Part shown: positions 6,672 through 14,819 of the stretch, piece by piece
Layout: every line of letters starts with the position of its first letter
How positions within the stretch are numbered: the first letter of the stretch is position 1
Assembly (NCBI GenBank): GCA_902798545.1
Contig: CADBWQ010000027.1
Span: forward strand, 1 to 32,891
DNA length: 32,891 bases
DNA from: Oscillospiraceae bacterium
GTDB lineage: Bacteria > Bacillota > Clostridia > Oscillospirales > Oscillospiraceae
Direction of reading: 5' to 3'
Made by a program: the position numbers and the translations under genes
Notes under the pieces: generated by a model
What the model was told of the DNA's origin: nothing
Seen by the model: the letters and a program-made list of their open reading frames with translations, nothing else
The model's database searches: none

Positions 6672-8687
6672 TTACAGATTTTTGGCTGCGTGCTCACCGG
6701 CAATGAAGCCGAAGGTAACTGCGTGACCAAGGGAAAGCCCCGGATGGAAGAACGGATAGTCCGGAGCACCGTAGAACTGGCCGCCCAGATTGCCAACGGC
6801 ATACAGGCCCGGAATCACATCACCGTTTTCCTTCACAACGCGGCCGTACTCATCGGAGAGAACACCGGCAGTGATAGAGGAGCAGCGGATATGACGACGG
6901 ATGCCCCAGAAGGGCGCAGTCACAAACTTGTGCAGGAACTCGGGCTTCTTACCGAAGTCGAGGTCTTCACCCTTTTCACACATCTCGTTGTAGCGGTTGA
7001 AGGAAGCGACCGTGGCTTCGACGGGCAGGCCCATCTTCTCGGCCAGTTCTTCGATGGTATCGGCACGGAAGGTGTCAATCAGCTCGGGGAAGACGCCGAC
7101 GTGGAGAGAGGGATCCTCTTCCTTCAGGTAGCGCTGCATGACGACCTCGGGGACACCGGCGGCAGCATACTGCATATAGTCGTTGTCATAGATCTGGCAG
7201 TACCAGCCGAGAGAACCGGTCTCCTGGTGCTCGCGGTCCATGTTCTCACCGACAAAACCCGGCTGCCAGCGCAGAACGTTGGAGATGTAGGCCATGTCGA
7301 CTTCCTCGCTGACAAAGCGTTCGCCGTTCATGTTGAGATCCAGGAAGGCGTGCTCGTCCCACATGAGACCCGCGTCAAAGTCATGCATGACACGGCTGTG
7401 AGCGACCGGCTCCATGGCGCTGCCGGCCTCGATGGCGAGGATGTTGCCGTCGCCGGTGCGGTGATAGACTTTCTTGTCAAAGTGCTCGATGTCCGGGCAG
7501 AAGCGGCGGACCATGGTGGCATTGTTCTCATAGGCGCCTGTGGCAAGGATAACAGACTTGGCGTTGAACTTGATAAAGCTTCCGTCCTGTGCCTGACCGA
7601 CACAGCCGACGATGCCGCCCTCGGCGTCCTTGACGAGCTGCACGACCGGTGTTTTGAAGTGGACTTCGAGATTGTCAAACTGCTCCTGCGCATCGGCCAG
7701 AATGCCGGCGACGAGAGTGCCATAGTTGTTGGGCTTGGGGCCAAACCAGGGAGCGAAGACTTCAACCTTGTCCTCACCGAAGTCGAAGGACTGGGTGCCG
7801 TCATGCATGACGCCGGTCATGACAGTGGAAGTATCCTGATACTTGGTGACACCGGTCTTGTCGTTCTTCCACTCGGTTTCTTCGGTGATGCCGCCCTTTT
7901 CGCAGACAAACTTCAGAGCTTCTTCCGAACGGTCGATATAAGCTTCGAGAAGCTTGCGGTTGGGACGCCAGCAGTTAACAGCAGTGGCGAAGGTGAGCCA
8001 TTTTTTCAGACCACCCTCGGTGGAACCGCCCTTGATGATGGCGGAGGAGCAGTTGCCCTGGGAGACGGCGATGGGCTCTTTCTGCAGAACGGCGACCCTG
8101 GCACCCATCTCAGCGGCCTTGACGGCGGCGATGACACCGGAGGCACCGGCGCCGCAGACAACGATGTCAACATCGCGCTCTTCGGCAAAATCGGTGATCG
8201 GCTCGAGGATGACTGCGGAAGCATTGATATCGTCGGCAGTGATGTCGGTCAGGACATAGGCGCCTTCGGATTCAACCTGTGGCTTTACGGAGCCGGAGCT
8301 GACGGTTTCTCCCTTGGCCTGCGCAATGCAGTTTTTCAGAGCTACACGAACAGCTTCACTGGTCAGGGATGCACCGCTGACACCGTCGATTTCGGCACTC
8401 TGTGCGGTCATCACCTGGGCGAGGAGTTCATCTTTGGCAACCTGGCCGATGGCTGGGGTTTCTTCGGCAAGATCGAGGACAACATCAACGATGCTGTTTT
8501 CATCAAAGGTGGCGGTCACGGTGACATTGCCCATGCCGACGGCGCTGGCGGAGTAGGTACCGGGAGTGTAGATACCGGCGGCGGTGGCTTTGGCGTTCAG
8601 CGCACCGAGACCGACACCGGCCATGGCGAGGGAAGCGGCACCGGCGAGGGAGCCTTTCAGGAAATCTCTTCTGCTGAGTTCAGACAT
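6672..8687 (-). CDS. Tat-exported FMN/FAD flavoprotein reductase (fumarate-reductase superfamily)
   Basis: The product has 671 residues. A twin-arginine signal (SRRDFLKG, residues 5-12) sends the folded protein across the membrane. Residues 38-125 are an FMN-binding domain; DGVSGAS (101-107) matches the covalent flavinylation site, with Ser in place of the usual Thr. From 173 there is a Rossmann FAD site (VDIVVCGAGASG), later VILATGAYENN, HRTGDGN and NGERFVSEE. The substrate region departs from true fumarate reductases: the HHTMGG motif is replaced by RCSSITAGV, and the C-terminus reads PGLSLGHAVTFG as in steroid-dehydrogenase-like relatives. It probably reduces some activated C=C substrate as an electron sink; the substrate is unknown. 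Expression should be controlled by the divergent MerR protein. Confidence 0.88.
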   Translation of the reverse strand: MSELSRRDFLKGSLAGAASLAMAGVGLGALNAKATAAGIYTPGTYSASAVGMGNVTVTATFDENSIVDVVLDLAEETPAIGQVAKDELLAQVMTAQSAEIDGVSGASLTSEAVRVALKNCIAQAKGETVSSGSVKPQVESEGAYVLTDITADDINASAVILEPITDFAEERDVDIVVCGAGASGVIAAVKAAEMGARVAVLQKEPIAVSQGNCSSAIIKGGSTEGGLKKWLTFATAVNCWRPNRKLLEAYIDRSEEALKFVCEKGGITEETEWKNDKTGVTKYQDTSTVMTGVMHDGTQSFDFGEDKVEVFAPWFGPKPNNYGTLVAGILADAQEQFDNLEVHFKTPVVQLVKDAEGGIVGCVGQAQDGSFIKFNAKSVILATGAYENNATMVRRFCPDIEHFDKKVYHRTGDGNILAIEAGSAMEPVAHSRVMHDFDAGLMWDEHAFLDLNMNGERFVSEEVDMAYISNVLRWQPGFVGENMDREHQETGSLGWYCQIYDNDYMQYAAAGVPEVVMQRYLKEEDPSLHVGVFPELIDTFRADTIEELAEKMGLPVEATVASFNRYNEMCEKGEDLDFGKKPEFLHKFVTAPFWGIRRHIRCSSITAGVLSDEYGRVVKENGDVIPGLYAVGNLGGQFYGAPDYPFFHPGLSLGHAVTFGFIAGEHAAKNL

Positions 8688-8704
8688 TTGGTATTCTTCC
8701 TTTC

Positions 8705-8733
8705 TTGTGTTCTTTGTTTTTCTGCGATATAAT
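8705..8733 (+). promoter_or_regulatory. Probable promoter of the MerR regulator gene
   Basis: TTGTGT (8705-8710) and TATAAT (8728-8733), spacer 17, point toward the regulator gene. The transcript would run through the operator at 8770-8790, giving about 100 bases of leader. Confidence 0.4.
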
Positions 8734-8762
8734 ACAGGGGTAATATCCCTTTGGATGGTAAC

Positions 8763-8793
8763 ATGATAAACCCTGTCCTGAGGACAGGGTCAA
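8763..8793 (-). promoter_or_regulatory. MerR-type promoter/operator driving the flavoprotein gene
   Basis: On the minus strand, TTGACC (8788-8793) and TATCAT (8763-8768) are separated by 19 bases, the over-long spacer typical of promoters activated by DNA distortion by MerR proteins. The spacer is filled by a perfect 10+1+10 dyad (8770-8790), arms ACCCTGTCCT and AGGACAGGGT, closely similar in style to BmrR and other MerR-family operators. The regulator gene starts 47 bases away on the other strand. Confidence 0.8.
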
Positions 8794-8839
8794 TAAAAAA
8801 ATAACAATCTTCAGCTTTTTTTCAAGGGCAGGTGATCAG

Positions 8840-9640
8840 ATGAAGATCAATGAGCTCGCCAACGTTGCCGGACTGAATACTGAGACGATCCGAAAGTACA
8901 GGGAGCGTGGAATCCTGCAGCCCCGACGCAATCCGGAAAACGGCTACTACGAATACACCCAGGCGGATTTCCTTCAGCTCCTGTATATCAGGAAACTGCG
9001 GGGGGCCTATCTTTCACTGGACGCCATTGAAACCACCTGCCGTACCGGGGACGCGGAAACGATTCTCACCGGTTTCCGGGCCACCATCAGGAAGCTGGAG
9101 GAACAGATCCGCCAGTTGAAACGAAAAGAAATGATGCTCAGTGTGACCGCCCAACACTATGAGCGGGATGCGAAGATGACGGAGCAGATCCGTTTGATCA
9201 CGGCCTTTGATACAAAGTACGACATGTATTTTACCGAAGATCCGCCGGATGAGATGCAGAAGCTGTGGATCCGGAATATGGACCTGTTTACACTGGTTGT
9301 ATGCATCGGGCGTGAATTTTTCGAAGCAGAGGCACTTCCGACGCGGGTTCCGATCCGTATCGGCCTCGGATCCTATGAAAAGATTCTGAGAGAAGAGGCA
9401 TTCCCCATGCCGGAGAAGGTTGCAGTCTTCCCAAAGGCGCAATATGCCAGTTTCTTTCTGGAGGTGGAGGATCTGGACTCCATTGAGGCGGAAAAGCTGT
9501 CACCGATCCGGGAGTACCTGAAGCGGGAAGGACTGCGGGCTGTGAGCGACAGCACAGCCTATCTCTATCGGACGGACATCTCACATCATAAACCGCGATT
9601 TATATTTTGTGTGAGAGTGATGGCAGACCCATTGCCATGA
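8840..9640 (+). CDS. MerR-family transcriptional regulator
   Basis: The 266-residue product begins MKINELANVAGLNTETIRKY with the winged-helix signature YRERGILQPRRNPENGYYEY and the LYIRKLRGAYLSLDAIE segment of MerR DNA-binding domains (about residues 1-70). A helical dimerisation segment follows (FRATIRKLEEQIRQLKRKEM, about 79-98). The C-terminal ~150 residues form an effector domain of the GyrI/BmrR general type, with EDPPDEMQKLW and PIREYLKREGLRAVSD, suggesting a small organic ligand rather than a metal; no metal-binding cysteine cluster is seen. It should activate the divergent flavoprotein promoter at 8763-8793. The ligase gene begins 51 bases downstream and is probably cotranscribed. AGGTGA upstream of the ATG serves as ribosome site. 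Confidence 0.88.
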   Translation: MKINELANVAGLNTETIRKYRERGILQPRRNPENGYYEYTQADFLQLLYIRKLRGAYLSLDAIETTCRTGDAETILTGFRATIRKLEEQIRQLKRKEMMLSVTAQHYERDAKMTEQIRLITAFDTKYDMYFTEDPPDEMQKLWIRNMDLFTLVVCIGREFFEAEALPTRVPIRIGLGSYEKILREEAFPMPEKVAVFPKAQYASFFLEVEDLDSIEAEKLSPIREYLKREGLRAVSDSTAYLYRTDISHHKPRFIFCVRVMADPLP

Positions 9641-9691
9641 AGGTGAAAAAGTGATAAAATACCAGCGATTTTGATTGTTGGGAGGACCCCT

Positions 9692-11269
9692 ATGCTTCCT
9701 TTGGAAAAAACCACCGTCGGCGCGCTCCTGCGCAGAACCGTCGCCCGTTATCCCAACCGTCCGGCTGTAATCGACCGCGACGTATGCCTGACCTATCGGG
9801 AGCTGGACGATCTGACAGACCGGTATGCGACAGAGCTGCTTCATCGCGGGATCGGGCACGGTGATCATGTGGCCCTCTTTGGAGAACCGGAAGCAGAGGT
9901 CCTTTCGCTGTTCTTCGCAATCCAGAGAATCGGAGCGGTTGCCGTGATGGTCAATACCGCACTGGTGAGGACAGACCTTGAAACCGTTCTGAATCTCGGG
10001 GATCCAAAGATGATCTGCATCGGGAGCTCCTACCAGCCGGACCGGAATCTGGCAGATGATGTCCAGGCACTGGCCCCTGCTCCGACTGTGGAGGGGATCT
10101 TCACCATGGGCAGTGCAAGCTCTGCGTTTTATCCTGTGCTCCCCGGGCAGAGTGAGATCGATCGGGAAGCGGTTGCCGCTGCGGAGAAAGAAGTTCACAG
10201 TGAGGATACCGCCGTCATCATCTTTACCTCCGGCAGTACCGGAGTCCCAAAGCCGGTGATGACCAGCCACTATTCACGCGTTAACGGCGGCATTCAGCAG
10301 TCGGATGATTTTGCGGCTACCTGCGAAGACGTGTTCTGTATGGCCGTGCCCATGTTCCACTGTTTCTGCATCTCGACGAATATTATGGCTTCCGCGGCGG
10401 TGGGCGGCTGCCTCTGTATACCGGATAACCGGCGTACAGGCTCAATTCTCCGGGCAATTCAGAATCACCGCTGCACCGTGCTGCACGCTGTGCCGTCAAT
10501 GTACAGGGCGATTATGGCACGGAAGGATTTTCATGACTGTGATATCAGCTCTCTGCGTGTCGGCATTATTGGGGGTGCGAGTTATCCGCCGGGAGACTTC
10601 AAACGCATTGAAGAGAGCTTTGGCATGACCCTGGTTTCAAGCCTGGGGCAGACGGAATCGACAGCCGGACTGACGGTCTGCAATCTGGATGATGATATGG
10701 AGAAACGCAGCACGACCGTCGGCCATTTTATGAATTATGTGGAAGGCAAAATCGCAGATCTGGAGACGGGGGAGACGCTGCCGACGGGGAAGATCGGTGA
10801 GATCTGTATCAAGGGCTATCTCGTGATGCAGGGGGTGTACCGTCAGCCGGAGCAGACGGCCAGAGCGATCGACAGCGAAGGCTGGCTGCATACCGGGGAT
10901 CTGGGCGAGCTGGATGAGGACGGATACATCACGCTCCACGGCAGAATCAAGGAACTGATCAACCGCGGCGGTGAAAAGATCAGCCCGGTGGAAGTAGAAA
11001 ACCAGATCTGTGCGCTTCCGGGCGTCGAGACCTGCAGGGTGGTACCGGTGCCGGATAAGCACTACGGCGAAGAAGCGTGTGCCTGTGTCGTGACCGCGGA
11101 GAAGGCCGCCATTGAAGAAGCTTGGATTCGTGAGCAGCTGCATGAGCAGGTCGCGGCCTATAAGGTCCCGAAATATATCCTCTTCTTCGACGCGCTGCCG
11201 CTCAATGGAACCGGAAAGGTTGACAATGCAGCGACGGCAGCCAGAGCCAGAAGAGAACTCGGACTCTGA
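9692..11269 (+). CDS. Class I adenylate-forming enzyme, probable acyl-CoA ligase
   Basis: The 525-residue product starts at ATG 9692 with GGGAGG 6 bases upstream. The P-loop-like A3 motif is IIFTSGSTGVPKPV; the usual Gly of PKG is Pro here. Later motifs are intact: GQTEST (A5), GWLHTGDLGELDEDGYI (A7), GRIKELINRGGEKISPVEVE (A8) and a C-terminal NGTGKVD with the catalytic Lys of A10. Such enzymes join a carboxylic acid to AMP and then CoA. No carrier-protein gene is near, which favours a CoA ligase. Placement after a MerR regulator and next to a divergent exported C=C reductase suggests a shared substrate, perhaps an unsaturated aromatic or alicyclic acid; this is inference. The riboswitch of the next operon begins 29 bases later. 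Confidence 0.85.
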   Translation: MLPLEKTTVGALLRRTVARYPNRPAVIDRDVCLTYRELDDLTDRYATELLHRGIGHGDHVALFGEPEAEVLSLFFAIQRIGAVAVMVNTALVRTDLETVLNLGDPKMICIGSSYQPDRNLADDVQALAPAPTVEGIFTMGSASSAFYPVLPGQSEIDREAVAAAEKEVHSEDTAVIIFTSGSTGVPKPVMTSHYSRVNGGIQQSDDFAATCEDVFCMAVPMFHCFCISTNIMASAAVGGCLCIPDNRRTGSILRAIQNHRCTVLHAVPSMYRAIMARKDFHDCDISSLRVGIIGGASYPPGDFKRIEESFGMTLVSSLGQTESTAGLTVCNLDDDMEKRSTTVGHFMNYVEGKIADLETGETLPTGKIGEICIKGYLVMQGVYRQPEQTARAIDSEGWLHTGDLGELDEDGYITLHGRIKELINRGGEKISPVEVENQICALPGVETCRVVPVPDKHYGEEACACVVTAEKAAIEEAWIREQLHEQVAAYKVPKYILFFDALPLNGTGKVDNAATAARARRELGL

Positions 11270-11297
11270 AATAAAGAAATGAAATGAATTGAATATT

Positions 11298-11402
11298 GTC
11301 CTTCCCGCCCGCGGAATGCGGAACGTGGAATCGGGTGAAATTCCCGGCGAGTCGGTCACTGTGAAGCCTCCAGGAGGATAAGTCAGATACATGGGGAAGG
11401 AC
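11298..11402 (+). ncRNA. Cobalamin riboswitch, short form
   Basis: The closing stem pairs GTCCTTCCC (11298-11306) with GGGAAGGAC (11394-11402). Between them are recognisable cobalamin-riboswitch elements: CGGGTGAAATTCCCGG, then GTCACTGTGAAGCC and the B12-box region GGAGGATAAGTCAGATAC. At about 105 bases it lacks the large peripheral arms of the longest adenosylcobalamin class and looks like the compact class. Together with the terminator at 11463-11493 it should switch off the whole cobalamin operon when corrinoid is plentiful. Confidence 0.88.
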
Positions 11403-11403
11403 G

Positions 11404-11457
11404 GTGCTTTTGCCGAAACCGAAAGCACGTTTCGACAGACGCGAAAGAACGCGTCTG
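11404..11457 (+). promoter_or_regulatory. Two linker hairpins between riboswitch and terminator
   Basis: GTGCTTT (11404-11410) pairs with AAAGCAC (11422-11428), and CAGACGCG (11436-11443) pairs with CGCGTCTG (11450-11457). They fill the expression platform between aptamer and terminator and could compete with either. Their exact switching role is not evident by eye. Confidence 0.45.
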
Positions 11458-11462
11458 CTGTT

Positions 11463-11493
11463 GACGTACTCTTGTTTCGAGTACGTCTTTTTT
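11463..11493 (+). terminator. Intrinsic terminator of the riboswitch (attenuator)
   Basis: GACGTACTC (11463-11471) and GAGTACGTC (11479-11487) form a perfect 9-base stem followed by six T. It stands 16 bases before the first biosynthetic start codon, so it must be an attenuator read through when the riboswitch is unbound. Confidence 0.9.
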
Positions 11494-11509
11494 GTTGGGA
11501 GGAATCAGG

Positions 11510-12271
11510 ATGGTTCACTTTGTTGGTGCGGGACCGGGAGCGCCGGATCTGATCACACTTCGCGGTGCCGCTCTGCTGGAAAAGGCAGACCAGGTTATTT
11601 ACACCGGGAGTCTCGTAAACGCGGCACTGCTGGAGCGCTGCCGTGAGGACAGCCGGATTCTGAACAGCGCATCAATGACGCTGGAAGCGGTGATTGATGC
11701 GATCCGGGAAGCGGAAAAAAAGGGCCAAACCACGGTACGGCTCCACACTGGGGACCCGAGTGTCTATGGTGCGATCCGCGAACAGATGGATCGGCTGGAT
11801 GCGCTGGGGATCCGATATGATGTGACTCCGGGCGTCTCCAGTTTCTGCGCTGCGGCGGCAGCGCTGTTCGCGGAATATACCCTGCCGGGAATCAGCCAGA
11901 CGGTGATCCTCACCCGCATGGAGGGGCGCACACCGGTCCCGGAGAGAGAGAGACTGGCGGACCTGGCCAGACATGGGAGTTCCATGGCGGTTTTCCTCTC
12001 CGCGGGAATGCTCCCGGCGCTGCAGGAAGAATTGTTGAAAGGTGCTTATGTCAGGGAAACTCCTGCCGCATTGGTATATAAGGCCAGCTGGCCGGAGGAA
12101 AAGTGCATCCGCTGCACCGTTGGGACCCTGGCGGTGAGCGCGGCAGAGAATGGCATCGACCGCACCGCACTGGTGCTGGTGGGAGACTTCCTCTCCGGAG
12201 CGTACGAACGGAGCTGCCTCTATGACCCGGTTTTCACCACCGGGTATCGGAAAGGGGAGAACAGCGCGTGA
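11510..12271 (+). CDS. cbiF: Cobalt-precorrin-4 C11-methyltransferase
   Basis: The 253-residue product is a SAM-dependent tetrapyrrole methylase. It opens VHFVGAGPGAPDLITLRG (SAM-binding loop) and has RLHTGDPSVYGAI (residues 77-90) and TPGVSSFCAAAA, the signatures that place it in CbiF/CobM rather than the other ring methylases. It methylates C11 of cobalt-precorrin-4 in the cytoplasm. The start is ATG 11510 with GGGAGGA 7 bases upstream; the open frame extends back into the terminator and that part is not coding. It is the first gene after the riboswitch and overlaps cbiET by 4 bases. Confidence 0.95.
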   Translation: MVHFVGAGPGAPDLITLRGAALLEKADQVIYTGSLVNAALLERCREDSRILNSASMTLEAVIDAIREAEKKGQTTVRLHTGDPSVYGAIREQMDRLDALGIRYDVTPGVSSFCAAAAALFAEYTLPGISQTVILTRMEGRTPVPERERLADLARHGSSMAVFLSAGMLPALQEELLKGAYVRETPAALVYKASWPEEKCIRCTVGTLAVSAAENGIDRTALVLVGDFLSGAYERSCLYDPVFTTGYRKGENSA

Positions 12272-13455
12272 AAGTTACACTGATCGGATGCGGCTGCGGG
12301 AAGGAGACCCTGACCGCAGAGGCGATGAATATGGTCAGGCGATCTGGACTGCTGATCGGGGCGCCTCGTGTCCTGGAACAGTTCCAGGAGAATAATGCGG
12401 TAAAGATTCCCGCAATGTCGACGAGAGAGATTATCGCGGCACTTTCAGAACAGACTTGCGAAGAAGCCTGCGTTCTGTTCAGCGGAGACAGCGGCTTTTA
12501 TTCCGGCGCACGGCTGCTCATGCCGATGCTGCCGAAAGAATGGGAGTGGCATGTGCTTCCTGGCATCTCCAGTATGCAGGCCTTCGCTGCACGCCTCGGG
12601 GAACCATGGCAGGACTGGCGGCTCTGCTCTGCACACGGCGTGGAATGTGACCCGGTGGCGGAGGTGTGCAGGGAACAGAAGGTGTTTTTTCTCACAGGAG
12701 GAAAAACAGGACCGGCCGAGATCTGTGAGCAACTGAAAGAAGCGGGACTCGATCGGCTCCGTGTTGCAGCGGGAGAGAATCTGGGCACCAATGAGGAGCG
12801 GATTCTGTTTGGCAGTGCCGGGGAATTTGCCAAAATGCAGTTTGCACCGCTCAGCGTACTGCTGGCAGCTGCCGCTCCGAGGGTGCGGCAGCGCGCGCCG
12901 GGACTTCCGGATAAATTGTTTGAACGGGAAGAAAAGATCCCCATGACCAAACAGACGACCCGTACCGCTGTATTGGCAGCCCTGGGGGCAGAGCCTGAAG
13001 ACATCTGCTGGGACATTGGCGCAGGTTCAGGGAGTGTCGCCATCGAGCTGGCCCTGCAGACGAGGGCTGTCTGGGCTGTGGAACAGAAACCGGAGGCGCT
13101 TACGCTCGCCGCACGCAACAGGGAAAAGCTCGGAGCCTGGAATCTCCGCCTGGTTGAAGGAACAGCACCCGCTGCCTTGAAAAACCTCCCGGCTCCGGAC
13201 GCGGTTTTTGTCGGCGGCAGCGGCGGCAGACTCAGAGAAATCCTGTATGCGGTACATGAAAAGAATCCTGCCGCAAGGATTTGCGTTTCAGCAATCGCAC
13301 TGGAAACGCTTCAATGCGCGGCGGATACCCTGCGAGAACTGAACGATGAGGTCGAGATTACACAGATCGCTGTCTGCAGAAGCAGAGCTGTCGGGGAACT
13401 CACCATGATGCAGGCGCAGAACCCCGTTTTTCTGATCACAGGGAGACAGATATGA
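12268..13455 (+). CDS. cbiET: Fused cobalt-precorrin-7 C5- and cobalt-precorrin-6B C15-methyltransferase (CbiE-CbiT)
   Basis: The 395-residue product joins two enzymes. Residues 1-203 form a CbiE methylase: VTLIGCGCGKETLT, LFSGDSGFYSGA (71-82), LPGISSMQAFAARLG. Residues about 212-395 form a CbiT class I methyltransferase with the SAM motif WDIGAGSGSVAIELAL (from 248). Together they methylate C5 and C15 and decarboxylate the acetate on ring C. The fusion is like CobL of the aerobic route but is common in anaerobic clusters too. The start is a GTG overlapping the cbiF stop (GTGA), a junction type repeated along this operon, implying translational coupling. Confidence 0.95.
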   Translation: MKVTLIGCGCGKETLTAEAMNMVRRSGLLIGAPRVLEQFQENNAVKIPAMSTREIIAALSEQTCEEACVLFSGDSGFYSGARLLMPMLPKEWEWHVLPGISSMQAFAARLGEPWQDWRLCSAHGVECDPVAEVCREQKVFFLTGGKTGPAEICEQLKEAGLDRLRVAAGENLGTNEERILFGSAGEFAKMQFAPLSVLLAAAAPRVRQRAPGLPDKLFEREEKIPMTKQTTRTAVLAALGAEPEDICWDIGAGSGSVAIELALQTRAVWAVEQKPEALTLAARNREKLGAWNLRLVEGTAPAALKNLPAPDAVFVGGSGGRLREILYAVHEKNPAARICVSAIALETLQCAADTLRELNDEVEITQIAVCRSRAVGELTMMQAQNPVFLITGRQI

Positions 13456-14819
13456 AAGCACTGATGCTCAGTGCCATGCAGAGCGGCGCCGGAAAGACCG
13501 TAATGAGCTGCGCGCTGATGGCAGCGCTGAAGAAGCGGGGCCTGCGTGTAAGAGCCTTCAAGAGCGGACCGGACTACATCGATCCGATGTTCCACAGCCG
13601 GGTCCTGGGTGTGGAGAGCCGGAATCTCGATCTGTTTCTGCAGGGTGAAAACGGCGTAAAGAGAAGCTTTGCTTCCGTCTGCGGCGATGTTGCGGTTGTC
13701 GAAGGCGCGATGGGCTACTATGACGGCCTGAACGGCGGAACGGAAGCCAGCGCCTGGGATTTGGCGGTGAAGCTTGATCTCCCGACGGTTCTGTTGCTTC
13801 GACCAAAGGGATGCGGCATTACGCTGGCAGCCCAGGTCCATGGAATGCAGACATTCCGAGCGGAAAGCCGGCTTGAGGGAATTCTTCTCTGCGACTGCAC
13901 GGAGCACAACGCCGATGTTCTCACCGCATTGCTGAAAAGGGAATGTGGCATTCCGGTGCTTGGCTTTCTGCCTCCGATGGAAGAAGCAAGACTGAAGAGC
14001 CGTCACCTTGGACTGCTGACGGCGGCAGAGATCGAAGGCTTTCAGGAGCGCTTCGACCGGCTGGCTGCCCAGCTGGAGAAGAGCGTGGATCTGGATCGCC
14101 TGCTGAACCTTGCGACAGAAATTGATCCGCCGTCCGGTGCACTCGTACCGGAGCACAGCGTGCCTGGGACGGCTGAAGAGAAGAAAAAGCCCTGTTGCTG
14201 CATCGCGGTTGCACGGGATGAGGCATTCTGCTTTCACTATGCAGACAATCTGGATGCTTTGCACAGAGCAGGAGCTGAACTCGTGTTTTTCAGTCCGCTC
14301 CATGACGCCCATTTGCCAGATGCAGACGGCCTGTGGCTCTGCGGCGGGTATCCGGAGCTCCATGCACGTGAACTCTCAGAAAATGCCAGTATGCGTGAGG
14401 AGATTCGTAGACGCGTCATGAACGGATGCCCCACGGTAGCGGAATGCGGCGGTTTCCTGTATCTTCAGGAGAGCCTGGAGGATCCGGAGGGGAAGACCCG
14501 GCAGATGTGCAATGCACTCCCCGGCCGGGGATTCAGGACGGAGCGGCTGCAGCGCTTTGGCTATCTGAAGCTGAAAGCAGAGCAGGACTCCCTGCTGTTT
14601 CGGAAGGGGGAACAGATTCCAGCCCATGAGTTCCACTACTGGAACAGCACGGAAAACGGGGAAGACCTGGAGGCAGAGAAGGCGGATGGAAGATGTTGGC
14701 GCTGCGGCGTGGTTTCAGATACGCTGTATGCGGCGTTTCCGCACCTGCATTTCGCCGGGGATCTGCCACTCGCAGAACGTTTTGTGAAAGCATGTAAGGA
14801 TTATGAAAAAAATCAATGA
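13452..14819 (+). CDS. cbiA: Cobyrinate a,c-diamide synthase
   Basis: The 455-residue product is an ATP- and glutamine-dependent amidase. The P-loop variant is MQSGAGKT (9-16), followed by FKSGPDYIDPMFH and VVEGAMGYYDG, hallmark motifs of CbiA/CobB. The C-terminal class I glutamine amidotransferase domain has LWLCGGYPELHA and the nucleophile Cys332 in VAECGGFLYLQE. It amidates the a and c acetates of cobyrinate. Length matches the family. It overlaps cbiET by 4 bases (ATGA) and cobT by 17. Confidence 0.96.
   Translation: MKALMLSAMQSGAGKTVMSCALMAALKKRGLRVRAFKSGPDYIDPMFHSRVLGVESRNLDLFLQGENGVKRSFASVCGDVAVVEGAMGYYDGLNGGTEASAWDLAVKLDLPTVLLLRPKGCGITLAAQVHGMQTFRAESRLEGILLCDCTEHNADVLTALLKRECGIPVLGFLPPMEEARLKSRHLGLLTAAEIEGFQERFDRLAAQLEKSVDLDRLLNLATEIDPPSGALVPEHSVPGTAEEKKKPCCCIAVARDEAFCFHYADNLDALHRAGAELVFFSPLHDAHLPDADGLWLCGGYPELHARELSENASMREEIRRRVMNGCPTVAECGGFLYLQESLEDPEGKTRQMCNALPGRGFRTERLQRFGYLKLKAEQDSLLFRKGEQIPAHEFHYWNSTENGEDLEAEKADGRCWRCGVVSDTLYAAFPHLHFAGDLPLAERFVKACKDYEKNQ

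Noticed and set aside
6648-8732. A 694-codon open frame on the plus strand opposite the flavoprotein gene
   Set aside because: It is exactly antisense to a gene with clear Tat, FMN and FAD motifs. The composition (His/Gly/Asp/Val-rich) is what strong codon bias produces on the opposite strand, and it matches no family I know.
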